DNA from: Lustribacter sp965277075
GTDB taxonomy: Bacteria; Vulcanimicrobiota; Vulcanimicrobiia; Vulcanimicrobiales; Vulcanimicrobiaceae
Assembly: GCA_965277075.1 (NCBI GenBank)
Contig: OZ255707.1
Location: forward strand, 372,001-436,000
Reading direction: 5' to 3'
DNA: 64,000 bases
The position numbers were made by a program, and so were the translations under genes. A model generated the notes under the pieces. The model saw only the letters and a list, made by a program, of their open reading frames with translations. It was not told the DNA's origin and made no database searches. Shown one piece after another: positions 41,560-50,714 of the stretch; position 1 is the first letter of the stretch, and each line of letters starts with the position of its first letter.

Positions 41560-41659
41560 GGGAGCACTCGTTGCGCATGAGAAAGCGAGATGATCATGGA
41601 CGATCGTTCTCTTCGCCGTGCACGAGCGCAATGCTCCGGCACGCTCGGCCGGCCGTAAC

Positions 41660-42082
41660 GTGGCGCACGTCGAGAAAGCGTTCGATGCGTTCGTCGTCGG
41701 CGACGCGGTGACGTTTGCCAAGACGATCACCGAGGCCGATATCGTCCTCTTCGCCGGCATCAGCGGCGATATGTATCCGCTGCACGTCGATGCGGAATAT
41801 GCCAAGACGACGCGCTTCGGCGAGCGCGTCGCACACGGCATGCTCTCGGCAAGCCTGCTTTCGACCGTCAACGGTGTGCTGTTGGGAACGCCGGGCGGAC
41901 TCTACGTCGAGCAAGCCCTGCACTTTCGGCGTCCGGTCTTCATCGGCGATACCTTGACGGCGCGCACCGAAGTGAAGACCATCGACGTCGAAGCGCGGCG
42001 ATTGCACTGCGCGACGACGGTGACGAATCAACACGGGAAGCTCGTGATCGACGGTACCGCCGTCTTGCAAAAAGATCGATGA
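41660..42082 (+). CDS. MaoC-like hotdog-fold enoyl-CoA hydratase
   Basis: 140-residue hotdog-fold protein. The hydratase-2 motif is present: TITEADIVLFAGISGDMYPLHVDAEYAKTTRFG and RVAHGMLSASL, with the Asp/His catalytic pair. The (R)-specific hydratases link beta-oxidation with polyester or fatty acid synthesis. GTG 41660 gives a family-like start; GTG 41618 is an alternative. Stop overlaps the next start as ATGA. Confidence 0.88.
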   Translation: MAHVEKAFDAFVVGDAVTFAKTITEADIVLFAGISGDMYPLHVDAEYAKTTRFGERVAHGMLSASLLSTVNGVLLGTPGGLYVEQALHFRRPVFIGDTLTARTEVKTIDVEARRLHCATTVTNQHGKLVIDGTAVLQKDR

Positions 42083-43995
42083 TCGTAGCGCTGGCGATCG
42101 GGGTACTCGCCGCTCTCTTCCCGTACGTTGCGCAAACGGTACCGTCGCCGGCAGCGAGCGCAATGCCGTCGTCGTCCCCGTCGCCGTCAGCGGCTGCGCC
42201 GTCACCGTCACAGCAGCCGGTCGGGACCGTGCGAATCGGCGTCGACGCGCACACGACGTTCATCACGCAGAGCACCAACGGACCGGGTACGAACCCGCCC
42301 GAAGGTGCGGCGTTCATCATGGGCTCGCCGGCCGCGCCGAATTCACCGTACGATACGTTTTCGAGCGCGCCGATGACGCCCGGGAACGCGAGCGAATCCG
42401 CATTCTACCTGACGCCGTCGTACGCCGGGAACGCGTTTACGGCATCGGTGCGGCTCGGCATCGGCTACGTCTTCGGCAGCATTACCGACGGAGCGTATTG
42501 GGGCGAGTCGATCTTCCCGACGCTCAATCCGCATCTGGGCTCGCGAGCGCTGCCGTATGCTGTTACGTTTCCTCAACAGGCGGGGGAGGACGACGGACAC
42601 GGCTTCGCCGCGTCAGTGCTCAGCGGCGACGTCGCGACGCGCGACGGGGCGCTGCGTGTGCGCGGCGGGTGGTTCGATCTGCAACAGTCCGATCGTTTCG
42701 TTTTCGTGCAGCCGGCGTATACGAGCGCCGTGCCGGCGCTCGCGGTGCTGCCGGCAGAGTCACTCGGCACCGGCGCACCGACGGCGGACTTCTGGCCGCT
42801 GGCGAATCCGCAGTATCCGTTGCACGGCATCGATCTCGTCGCGAAATCGGGGATCGCGACGGCCGAACTCACCGACGCGACGTTGCCGGCGTTACCGGGA
42901 ACGAGCGCGCGCTTGACGATGGCGTCACTCGTCTTCGACCGCGGCGACGGAACGCGGATCTCCGGGCAAGTTGCGCATGTGACGACGGGTGGCGCGCTCG
43001 TCCCGACGACGATTCTCTACGCGCAAGGAACGCTGGTCGATACGCCGCAGGGGCTGCTGCCGACGGGCAACATTGGAGGACAACGACAGACGATCTACGG
43101 CGTGCGCGCCGCGTTTCACGCATTCAACGTCTTCGACGGCATCGTGGAATACGGGCATTCGACGTACGACGCGGATCACGTATCCGAACCGGGAACGCAG
43201 CGTCCGGGAAATTACTATCACGGCGGAATTTCGAAAACCGTCGGGCGTGCGATGCTGGCGTTCGATTTCTACGCGAATGACCCATACTATGCGACGGCGA
43301 TTCTCCCATACGGTGTCCCCGAAAACGTGTGGTCCGTCGCATGGTCGTGGCCCGGGCAGTGGCTCAAATCAAACTATCAGCTGATCGCCAACAGTCCGGT
43401 GAACGTCGACCGGCAAGGGTATCGCGTCACGTATCAGCTCAGCGGCGGTCCGCTGGAAATTCACGCATCGTATGCAAACTTCGGTCAGATCGTCCCGATC
43501 ACGATTGCCAACGCTAACCGCACGGGTTTCGTCGATGGATTCTTCCTGCCGCAAGCCGACGATGCGGCGACGCTGGGGCGGCAGAACCAATACGCGTTCT
43601 GGGCGACGTGGCATTCGCGCGTTGCCGATTTCGTCGTCGACTGGACGGAAGACGCCATTCGCCGCCCGGCGTTGCCGGATCACGGCCGCGACCTCGTCGA
43701 CTATCACACGCCGGAGTATACTCTTTACGCGACCCGTAAGCTCTCAGCCGCGACGCTGGTCTCGCTTGGTTTCGCACAGTACTTCATGAACGGCGCGTTC
43801 GGGCAACCGTACGCGAATGTCAATTTTGGCCAACGCGAGGGGTTTATCGGCGGCGAGTTTCGCGAAACCCCCCACACCTCAACGCTCGTGACCTATCGGC
43901 GGTCGGCGTTTTCGGGATACGCAATCGCACCCGGCAATTCGCCGCCTGATTTCACCGGCAATCTGGTCGTCTTCGAGCAGCGCATCTCGTTTTAA
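42079..43995 (+). CDS. Putative outer-membrane beta-barrel protein
   Basis: 638 residues with a signal-like N-terminus (MIVALAIGVLAALFPYVAQT), a Ser/Pro linker (about 22-48), then alternating hydrophobic/polar strands rich in Tyr, Gly and aromatic girdle residues. The protein ends in a strand closing with aromatic Phe (NLVVFEQRISF), the outer-membrane insertion signature. Blocks such as YNLIANSPVN-like and YGHSTYDADH suggest a porin-like barrel. No specific family recognised. ATGA coupling to the MaoC gene is unexpected for a barrel. Its presence argues for a diderm envelope. Confidence 0.7.
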   Translation: MIVALAIGVLAALFPYVAQTVPSPAASAMPSSSPSPSAAAPSPSQQPVGTVRIGVDAHTTFITQSTNGPGTNPPEGAAFIMGSPAAPNSPYDTFSSAPMTPGNASESAFYLTPSYAGNAFTASVRLGIGYVFGSITDGAYWGESIFPTLNPHLGSRALPYAVTFPQQAGEDDGHGFAASVLSGDVATRDGALRVRGGWFDLQQSDRFVFVQPAYTSAVPALAVLPAESLGTGAPTADFWPLANPQYPLHGIDLVAKSGIATAELTDATLPALPGTSARLTMASLVFDRGDGTRISGQVAHVTTGGALVPTTILYAQGTLVDTPQGLLPTGNIGGQRQTIYGVRAAFHAFNVFDGIVEYGHSTYDADHVSEPGTQRPGNYYHGGISKTVGRAMLAFDFYANDPYYATAILPYGVPENVWSVAWSWPGQWLKSNYQLIANSPVNVDRQGYRVTYQLSGGPLEIHASYANFGQIVPITIANANRTGFVDGFFLPQADDAATLGRQNQYAFWATWHSRVADFVVDWTEDAIRRPALPDHGRDLVDYHTPEYTLYATRKLSAATLVSLGFAQYFMNGAFGQPYANVNFGQREGFIGGEFRETPHTSTLVTYRRSAFSGYAIAPGNSPPDFTGNLVVFEQRISF

Positions 43996-44057
43996 TCGAT
44001 CGGTCCACGTCCATCCGGCGGCTTTTGCGGTGCACGGCGAGCGCATACCATCGTGCG

Positions 44058-45691
44058 ATGAACGCTGGTAGCGCGGCTTGGCTCGAACTCAGCGTGTTCA
44101 TCGTACTTCTCACCCTTGCGACACCCGCGCTCGGCGGCTGCGTCTGTGCCGGTGCGACGCTACGCAGGAGATGTCGTGGCTCGGATACCTGAGCGCTGCG
44201 TCGATTTTCACCGTCGTGACGATCGTCATGCTCTTCGGGTTGCTCGTGACGCAGCAATGGCTGCCCCTCAACCCCCAGCATGCCGCGAACCTCTCGCCGG
44301 TATTGGCGCTCAATGTCGCGATAAGTTTCGCGACTACGACCAATTGGCAAGCGTATTCCGGTGAAACGGCGCTCGGTTACTTCGCGCAAATGGCCGGATT
44401 AGCGTGGCAGAACTTCGTCGCGGCTGCTGCGGGCTTGGCGATCGCAATCGCGTTCATTCGTGGATTGACGCATTCGCGCGCACAGACGGTCGGTAACTTT
44501 TGGGTGGACCTGACGCGCGCGCTGCTCTACGTGCTGCTGCCCCTCTCGATCGCCGGCGCGGTCGTGCTCCTGGCCGCGGGCACGCCGCAGAATTTTGCAC
44601 CGTACGCGACGGTCGCGACCCTCGACGGCGGAAACCAAACGATCACGGGCGGCCCGATCGCATCGCAGACGATCATCGAACAACTCGGCGTCAACGGCGG
44701 CGGGTTTGTCGCCGCGAATGTGGCCGCGCCAAATCTCAATCCGACACCCGTGACGGATCTGCTCGGGATCTTTGCCATGTTCATCATCGGTGCCGCTTTG
44801 ACGAACACGTACGGCCGTCTCGTCGGTAACGTTCGTCATGGCTGGCTCCTCTACGGGGTGATGCTCGCGTTGTTCGTCGGCGGTTTCGCCGTCGTGTGGA
44901 GCGCCGAACACGCCGGGAATCCCGTGATTCACGCGCTGGGCGTCAGCGGACCAAATCTCGAAGGCAAAGAAACGCGCTTCGGCGATGTTTCGAGCGCGCT
45001 GTCGATGACGGCGGCAACCGACACCTCGAGCGGCGCGGCGAACCTCGCATACGATTCGCTGATGCCGCTATCGGTACTTGTCGCGTTGGTGAACATGCAG
45101 CTCGGTGAAGTCATCTTCGGCGGCGCGGGCAGCGGTCTCTACGGCATGATTCTGCTCGTTCTGCTGACGGTCTTCATCGCCGGGCTCCTCGTGGGTCGCA
45201 CACCCGAATATCTTGGCAAGAAAATCGGCCGGCGCGAGATCACGCTCGTGATGGTTGCGACGTTGATTCCCACCGTTGCAATTCTCGTCCCCGCCGCGCT
45301 CGCGCTTGCGCCGGGACTCTCGACGGTCGGCAATGCGGGACCGCGTGCGTTCGCCGAAGTTCTCTACGCCTTCACCTCGGTACAGGCGAATAACGGCAGC
45401 GTCCTCGGCGGCTTGACGATTGCGACCGGGTTCTACAATATAGCGACGGGGACCGTCATGTTGATCGGCCGATTCGGAACGATTGCAGCCGTACTCGCGA
45501 TCGCCGGTGGTCTTGCGCGCCAACCGCGCAACGAACTGACGACGCACGGTTCGCTCGGAACATCGACGCCGTTCTTCGGAATGTTACTCATTGCAACGGC
45601 GCTCGTCGTCACCGCCCTAACGTTCTTGCCCGCCGATGCCTTGGGTCCAATCGCCGAAGCGTTATTCCTGAAGCGACATGTGACGTTCTAG
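44058..45691 (+). pseudogene. kdpA: Broken kdpA (potassium-transporting ATPase subunit A)
   Basis: From ATG 44058 the first frame reads a KdpA-like first helix (AAWLELSVFIVLLTLATPALGG) and runs into a stop near 44190. A different frame (ATG 44171 in EMSWLGY) then carries the rest of KdpA: WLPLNPQ, TTNWQAYSGE, GVNGGGFVAAN, EGKETRFG, GEVIFGGAGSGLYGM and GRTPEYLGKKI. About 20-25 residues between helix 1 and EMSW are missing and the frame changes, near 44130-44140. The 44171 product lacks the first helix. kdpB and kdpC do not follow. Potassium uptake by this copy is therefore unlikely. Assembly error cannot be excluded. Confidence 0.8.
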
Positions 45692-45749
45692 CGGACCGGC
45701 AGCACGTTTTCGTAACTGCCGCGGGCGCGCGTCGGGTACTGTCGCCCGC

Positions 45750-46439
45750 ATGTCCGCTCTGCGCATCATCGTTGCCGAAGACGATGAACCGATCCGCGAA
45801 TTGCTCGTGCACCATCTCGCGCGCGAGGGTTTCCGATGCACCGAAACGATCGACGGGCCGTCGACGTTGCGCGCGGTGCGCGCCGGCACGGACGTCGTCA
45901 TTCTCGACGTCGGTCTGCCGGTCGTCGACGGCTTCGACATCGTGCGTACGATGCGGCGCGAAGGACTTGCCCAGCCGATCTTGATGCTTACCGCACGCAG
46001 CGAAGAAGTGGACCGCATCATCGGTCTCGAGCTCGGGGCGGACGATTACGTGACGAAGCCGTTCTCGGTGCGCGAAGTCGTGGCGCGAGTTCGCGCCCTT
46101 GCCCGACGCGGCGGCATGACCGACGCGCTCGTGCCCGTCCTGCTGCGCTTCGATCGGCTGGTAATCGACGAGGCGGCGCGCGAAGCGCGAGTCGACGACC
46201 AGGATCTCGCGCTCAAACCACGCGAGTTTGCGCTGCTGCTGCAACTAGCGAGCAACCCCGGCGTCGCGTTTTCGCGCGGAACGCTCCTCCAAGCGGTATG
46301 GGGCTTCGATTTTGCGGGCGACGAACGTACCGTCGACGTGCACGTGCGGCGCCTGCGCGCGAAGCTGGAGGACGAAGCGGCGATGCCGCGCATCGTGCAA
46401 ACGATCCACGGCTTCGGATATAAGTTTGCGCGTAGCTGA
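45750..46439 (+). CDS. OmpR/PhoB-family response regulator
   Basis: 229 residues: receiver domain (VAEDDEPIRELLVHHL; phospho-acceptor in VVILDVGLPVVDGFD; switch KPFSVRE) and winged-helix DNA-binding domain (LALKPREFALLLQLASNPG, DERTVDVHVRRLRAKLE, IHGFGYKF). TACTGT lies seven bases before ATG, a leaderless-type arrangement. Coupled to a histidine kinase downstream (14-base overlap). Sitting after kdpA invites the name KdpE, but the sequence is generic and the kinase is not KdpD. Confidence 0.93.
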   Translation: MSALRIIVAEDDEPIRELLVHHLAREGFRCTETIDGPSTLRAVRAGTDVVILDVGLPVVDGFDIVRTMRREGLAQPILMLTARSEEVDRIIGLELGADDYVTKPFSVREVVARVRALARRGGMTDALVPVLLRFDRLVIDEAAREARVDDQDLALKPREFALLLQLASNPGVAFSRGTLLQAVWGFDFAGDERTVDVHVRRLRAKLEDEAAMPRIVQTIHGFGYKFARS

Positions 46440-47541
46440 CGCAGCTCCGGTTTCGGTGTTAGCCGAACAACTCGGCGCACTCGGGCTCGACGGCATCCCG
46501 TTGCTCGTGTTTCGTTTGCCGGCGCTCGAACGAACGGCCTGGCGCGACGGCCTGCGGGCGGCGCGGGCGATCGAACGTCGCGCTGATGCCGCGTTCGCGA
46601 CGGCGGTCGCGCGCGTCTTGCGAACGGAGGACTTGATCGCGCACGACCGCGGGACCGACACGTTCGTGGCCGCGCTCGTCGTGCCGATGCGCGACGGAAA
46701 TCGCGCCGTTGCTCCCGTTGACGTTCGCAGCGCGCTGGCGCGCATCGCCACGACCGTTGAAGCGCTCACCCGGCTCGATGTCGACGCCGGCTGGACGAAC
46801 TACGACGCCGGAGTGACGAACATCGACGCGGCAATCGCGCGAGCGCTCGTCCGCGGCGCGCAGGAGCGCGAACGGTACGCGTTCTTTTCCGCCGTGGGTC
46901 ACGAATTGCGTACGCCGCTTTCGTCAATACGCGGATATCTCGAAACACTGCTCGCCGACGATATCGATGCTCCGACGCGCAAGCGGTTCATCGGCATCGC
47001 CTACAACGAGTCGTTGCGGTTGACGCGGTTGCTGGAAGGCATGTTCGAAATATCGCTGCTCGATCTCTCGGCGACGTTCCCGATGCACGCCTACGGATCG
47101 CTCGACGTCGCGCTCCGCGGCGTCGGCGACGCGTGCGCCTCGATCGCGCACTCGCGCCAGGTTGTGCTGCGCATTCCGGCGATCGAGCCAACGCCCGTCG
47201 CCGTTGACGGCGAACGGTTGATCCTCGTCCTCATCAATCTCGTCGACAATGCCATCAAGCACGGTCGCTTCGGCGGCTGCGTCGAGCTCGCCATCGAGGT
47301 CGCGCACCCACGTGTCGTGATGATCCATGTGGATGACGACGGGCCGGGTGTCGCGTTCGGTGAGCGCGAGCGTATCTTCGCGCTCGGCGAACGCGGAGCG
47401 ACGCCGTCCGACGGTACGGGCATCGGACTCGCGCTGGTGCGCATGATCCTCGAACGTGTGGGCGGCCGGGTCGACGTCGGTGATGCGCCGCTCGGCGGCG
47501 CGCGCTTCTCGCTCGTGATTCCGCGTCGAGGCGAACGCTGA
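46426..47541 (+). CDS. Histidine kinase with a degenerate GGDEF-like sensor domain
   Basis: 371 residues, no transmembrane helix. Residues about 20-145 follow a GGDEF-domain plan: ADAAFATAVARVLRTEDLIAH, then RGTDTF (75-80) in place of GGDEF, FVAALVVP, and a final AGWTNYDAG...IDAAIARALVRGAQ helix like the end of a cyclase domain. The catalytic signature is lost. HisKA follows with GHELRTPLSS (His159), then HATPase (NLVDNAIKHG, DDDGPGVAF, GTGIGLAL). TTG 46426 overlaps the regulator gene; GTG 46456 is an alternative. Cytoplasmic sensing of a nucleotide is a reasonable idea (inference). Confidence 0.85.
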   Translation: MRVADAAPVSVLAEQLGALGLDGIPLLVFRLPALERTAWRDGLRAARAIERRADAAFATAVARVLRTEDLIAHDRGTDTFVAALVVPMRDGNRAVAPVDVRSALARIATTVEALTRLDVDAGWTNYDAGVTNIDAAIARALVRGAQERERYAFFSAVGHELRTPLSSIRGYLETLLADDIDAPTRKRFIGIAYNESLRLTRLLEGMFEISLLDLSATFPMHAYGSLDVALRGVGDACASIAHSRQVVLRIPAIEPTPVAVDGERLILVLINLVDNAIKHGRFGGCVELAIEVAHPRVVMIHVDDDGPGVAFGERERIFALGERGATPSDGTGIGLALVRMILERVGGRVDVGDAPLGGARFSLVIPRRGER

Positions 47542-47589
47542 TCCGATGCGGTATGCAACGCGCACGGCCGGTCGCGCGTTATATTCGGT

Positions 47590-47943
47590 ATGGCGACGGA
47601 CTTTACGAGCGGGCGTGATTTTCCACGGTCCGGCCGTATGGCGCTGGGCGGATTTCTGTGGCTCGCGCGCGTGTTCGATAAAGCTCGCGCCGCGCGCAAC
47701 GAGACGTTGCACGATTATATCTATCCGTGCCCGATGGATCGCGGGGTCTTCGACCGGTGGGGTATTACGTCGCGCATGTTCGACGCTGCGCTCGACACGT
47801 GCGAGACCGATGACGCCGTTCTGAACTGGCTCGGCGTGCGCGTGACCGATGCCCGGCGCGACGAAGCAAACCGCTGGCTCGTCGTGGAGAAACTCGCGAA
47901 CCTCGCAAAATTAGACGCGGAAGAGGGGATCGTTCCGGCGTAG
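47590..47943 (+). CDS. DUF5069 family protein
   Basis: 117 residues with the DUF5069 plan: SGRMALGGFLWLARVFDKARAA, YIYPCPMDRGVFDRWG and a helical C-terminus. Family function unknown. TATATT ends four bases before ATG 47590, so its transcript may be leaderless. Nine bases separate it from the next gene. Confidence 0.85.
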   Translation: MATDFTSGRDFPRSGRMALGGFLWLARVFDKARAARNETLHDYIYPCPMDRGVFDRWGITSRMFDAALDTCETDDAVLNWLGVRVTDARRDEANRWLVVEKLANLAKLDAEEGIVPA

Positions 47944-47951
47944 ATCGCTGC

Positions 47952-48284
47952 GTGAAGCAGGCCGCGTTCGCAGCGCTCATCGCCCTCATTCTCATCGGAT
48001 GCGACGACGTACCGTCGGTCGCTAAATACGCTGTGGTGTACGGGCGCGTCTATGACGCGACGACGAATCTTCCGCTCGCCGGCGTAACGGTCACCGTCGA
48101 TTCGGTCGACGTTGCGACGACCGCGGACGATGGAACCTACAGCATCGCGAACGTGCCGATCGGGCCGACCGACGTCGCCGTCAATCCGCCGACGGGATAT
48201 GCGCTCGGTGATACGTCCGTGTTGACCTTTTCGGTACGGCCGGGAGACAAGTACCGGCTCGACGTTCCGCTCAAAGGCAACTGA
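47952..48284 (+). CDS. Lipoprotein with carboxypeptidase-regulatory-like (CarboxypepD_reg) domain
   Basis: 110 residues: lipoprotein signal KQAAFAALIALILIGC, then one beta-sandwich domain with YGRVYDATTNLPLAGVTVTV, TADDGTYSIANVPIG and a final YRLDVPLKG. GTG start. Likely surface-anchored; no catalytic domain. Its TGA overlaps the glycerate kinase start as CTGA. Confidence 0.85.
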   Translation: MKQAAFAALIALILIGCDDVPSVAKYAVVYGRVYDATTNLPLAGVTVTVDSVDVATTADDGTYSIANVPIGPTDVAVNPPTGYALGDTSVLTFSVRPGDKYRLDVPLKGN

Positions 48285-49414
48285 CGGCGCGACTGCGGAT
48301 CGTCGTCGCGCCCGATTCGTTCAAGGGAAGCGCGAGCGCGCGGAGCGTCTCTGCATCGATCGCGGCCGGCGTGCGCGATGTATGCGGCGACGATGCGACG
48401 CTCATCCTCGTTCCGATCGCCGACGGAGGCGAAGGGACGGTGGACGTGTTCCTTGCGGCCGGCGCGACGGCGCGAACCGTGACGGCGCGCGGTCCCCTCG
48501 GCGACCCCGTCGACGCAACGTACGCGTTGCGGGGAGATCGCGCCGTCATCGAAATGGCCGCGGCGTCGGGACTCGGCCTCGCCGGCGCGTTCCCGCGAAT
48601 TTGGGACGCGACGACGTTCGGTACGGGCGACCTGATCCGAGATGCGATCGAACGCGAGGCGCGGTGGATCATCGTCGGCATCGGCGGCTCCGCGACGAAC
48701 GACGGCGGAGCCGGCGCGCTCGCGGCGCTGGGAGCGCGGTTCCTCGATGCGTTCGGCCTTGATGTCGCGCCGTCACCGGCCGGGCTGGCATCCGTGGCGG
48801 AAATCGACGTGACGCAGCTGGAGCCGCGCCTCGCTCGCGTGCAGATCGACATCGCTTGCGACGTGACGAATCCGCTGCTCGGTGCCGCCGGGGCAACCGC
48901 GACCTATGCGCGGCAGAAGGGCGCCTCGACGGGGGATCTGCCCGCGCTCGAGGCCGCGATCGCACGCTTTGCCCGCATCGCGGTCGCGACCAGCGGCTGC
49001 GATTTGCGCGCGCTCCCAGGGACCGGTGCGGCCGGCGGGCTCGGGTACGGTCTCGCGACGTTTACCGGCGCGCGGTTGCAACCGGGGTTTCCACTCGTCG
49101 CGGAGGCCTGTCGACTCGCCGACGCGCTGCGGGACGCGGATTGGTGTCTCACCGGCGAGGGCCGCATCGACGCGCAAACGCTCTCGGGGAAAGCGGTCGA
49201 CGGCGTCGCGACACTCGCGCGCGCGGCCGGTGTCCGCGTCTGCGCGTTCGGCGGGAGCATCGATCCGGCGGCTGAGCGCGCGTTACGCGGACGCGGCGTC
49301 ATTTGCGAGCCGATCGCGGCGGAATCCGTCGAACGCGCCTATGCGATGCAGCACGCGCCGGAGCTCATCCGTGCGGCAGCGGCTCGCTGGGCTCGGGCTC
49401 TTCGGCCGGCTTGA
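48281..49414 (+). CDS. Glycerate 2-kinase (GlxK/GarK family)
   Basis: Phosphorylates D-glycerate with ATP. The family start (L)RIVVAPDSFKGSASA is preceded only by CTG codons: CTG 48281, overlapping the previous TGA, or CTG 48293 giving exactly the usual N-terminus. The GTG at 48371 would delete APDSFKG. Further blocks are PIADGGEGTVD, IIVGIGGSATNDGGAGALAALGARFLD, GTGAAGGLGYGL and LTGEGRIDAQTLSGK. 377 residues from 48281. The 3' end overlaps convergent yvcK by 50 bases. Confidence 0.92.
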   Translation: MTARLRIVVAPDSFKGSASARSVSASIAAGVRDVCGDDATLILVPIADGGEGTVDVFLAAGATARTVTARGPLGDPVDATYALRGDRAVIEMAAASGLGLAGAFPRIWDATTFGTGDLIRDAIEREARWIIVGIGGSATNDGGAGALAALGARFLDAFGLDVAPSPAGLASVAEIDVTQLEPRLARVQIDIACDVTNPLLGAAGATATYARQKGASTGDLPALEAAIARFARIAVATSGCDLRALPGTGAAGGLGYGLATFTGARLQPGFPLVAEACRLADALRDADWCLTGEGRIDAQTLSGKAVDGVATLARAAGVRVCAFGGSIDPAAERALRGRGVICEPIAAESVERAYAMQHAPELIRAAAARWARALRPA

Positions 49415-50714
49415 ACTTCACATAGGACGCGCGTTGCGCGATCTGCGCGTCGATGACGGCCACGACGACGTGCGCGAGTTTCTCCGGGTCGTGGCGCACC
49501 GTTTGCGTTTCGCTCATCACCGAAGCGCGTACGGTGCGCATCCCAAGCTCATCGAGCCGCGGCTTATCGACGACGACGGGGACCTGCCCCTCGTCGGCAT
49601 AGGCGTCAAGCAGCTTGCGCGGCAGCTCGTCGTTGACGACGACGATGTCGCACACACGCGCGCCCGCGTTTTCGATCAACGCTTCGACGTGACGCGCGGC
49701 GGAGTACCCGTCGGTTTCGCCGGGCTGCGTCATCACGTTGCAGACGTAGAGTTTTACGGCGTTCGCCGCTTCGATTTCGCGCGCGATGCGCTCGACGAGC
49801 AGATTCGGCAGAATCGATGTATAGAGCGAGCCGGGTCCAAGAATGATCGCGTCCGCATCACGAAGCGCCTCGATGACTTCGTCGAGCGGCTGCGCGCGCG
49901 CCGGATCGAGATAGACGCGTGCGATCGGCGACGGGGACGCGGAGATTTTCGATTCGCCCTCGACGATCGTCCCGTCCGTCAGCTGCGCGCACAAGCGTGC
50001 GACGGACAACGTTGCGGGAAGAACGCGGCCCTTGATGTTGAGCACGCGGCTTGAGACCTTGACGGCTTCGTCGAAATTCCCCGTAATGCCGGTCATCGCG
50101 GCGAGGAACAAGTTCCCGAACGAATGCCCGGTCAGTCCGTCGCCTTCGGTGAATCGGTACCGAAAGAGATCGGTGACGAGTGCTTCGTCGTCGGCCAGGG
50201 CGACGAGGCAGTTGCGAATGTCGCCCGGCGGCAGCACGCCGAGTTCTTTTTGCAATCGGCCGGAGCTGCCGCCATCATCGCTCACGGTGACGACGGCGGT
50301 CAAATTCGTCGTGTGTTTCTTGAGGCCGCGCAACATCGTCGACAGCCCGGTACCGCCGCCGACGGCGACGATTTTGTAGCCGCGTTTGAGCCGTCCTTCG
50401 AGCAGCGCGTCGATCATACGCTCCGTGCCGTACGGCTTCACCGCGGTCACGATCGAATTCAGCCAGCGCCAGATGCCGAGCGCGATGAGCACGACGCCGA
50501 CCGTGATGAAGACGTACGACAAATCGGCCGGCGGAAAGAAGTCGCCGATCATCCAGTCGACCAGCTCGTTGATTCCGATGTGCGCGCCCTCGTCGGTTAG
50601 CCAGCGCGATACGCCGTTGACGAAAAGGACGGCCCCAAGGGCAGCGACGAGTAGCCAGCGTTTCACGCCGAGGCCGGGTAGGAACCAGCGTGCGAAATCG
50701 ATCGGGTTTCTCAT
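49365..50714 (-). CDS. yvcK: YvcK/CofD-like gluconeogenesis factor with N-terminal membrane helices
   Basis: 449 residues. The core (about 115-430) has IVAVGGGTGLSTMLRGLK, TVSDDGGSSGRLQKELG, LPPGDIRNCLVALAD, GHSFGNLFLAAMTGI and DAIILGPGSLYTSILPNLLV, binding UDP-sugars. YvcK is needed for growth on gluconeogenic carbon and for cell-wall enzyme placement in Bacillus. The first 90 residues add two transmembrane helices (RWLLVAALGAVLFVNG; YVFITVGVVLIALGIW), an extension found in some lineages. ATGA overlap with rapZ; whiA, the usual third gene, is not next. Confidence 0.93.
   Translation of the reverse strand: MRNPIDFARWFLPGLGVKRWLLVAALGAVLFVNGVSRWLTDEGAHIGINELVDWMIGDFFPPADLSYVFITVGVVLIALGIWRWLNSIVTAVKPYGTERMIDALLEGRLKRGYKIVAVGGGTGLSTMLRGLKKHTTNLTAVVTVSDDGGSSGRLQKELGVLPPGDIRNCLVALADDEALVTDLFRYRFTEGDGLTGHSFGNLFLAAMTGITGNFDEAVKVSSRVLNIKGRVLPATLSVARLCAQLTDGTIVEGESKISASPSPIARVYLDPARAQPLDEVIEALRDADAIILGPGSLYTSILPNLLVERIAREIEAANAVKLYVCNVMTQPGETDGYSAARHVEALIENAGARVCDIVVVNDELPRKLLDAYADEGQVPVVVDKPRLDELGMRTVRASVMSETQTVRHDPEKLAHVVVAVIDAQIAQRASYVKFKPAEEPEPSEPLPHG

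Noticed and set aside
45750..47541. Naming the two-component pair KdpE/KdpD because it follows kdpA
   Set aside because: The kinase lacks the KdpD N-terminal and Usp domains and membrane helices; the regulator is a generic OmpR type.
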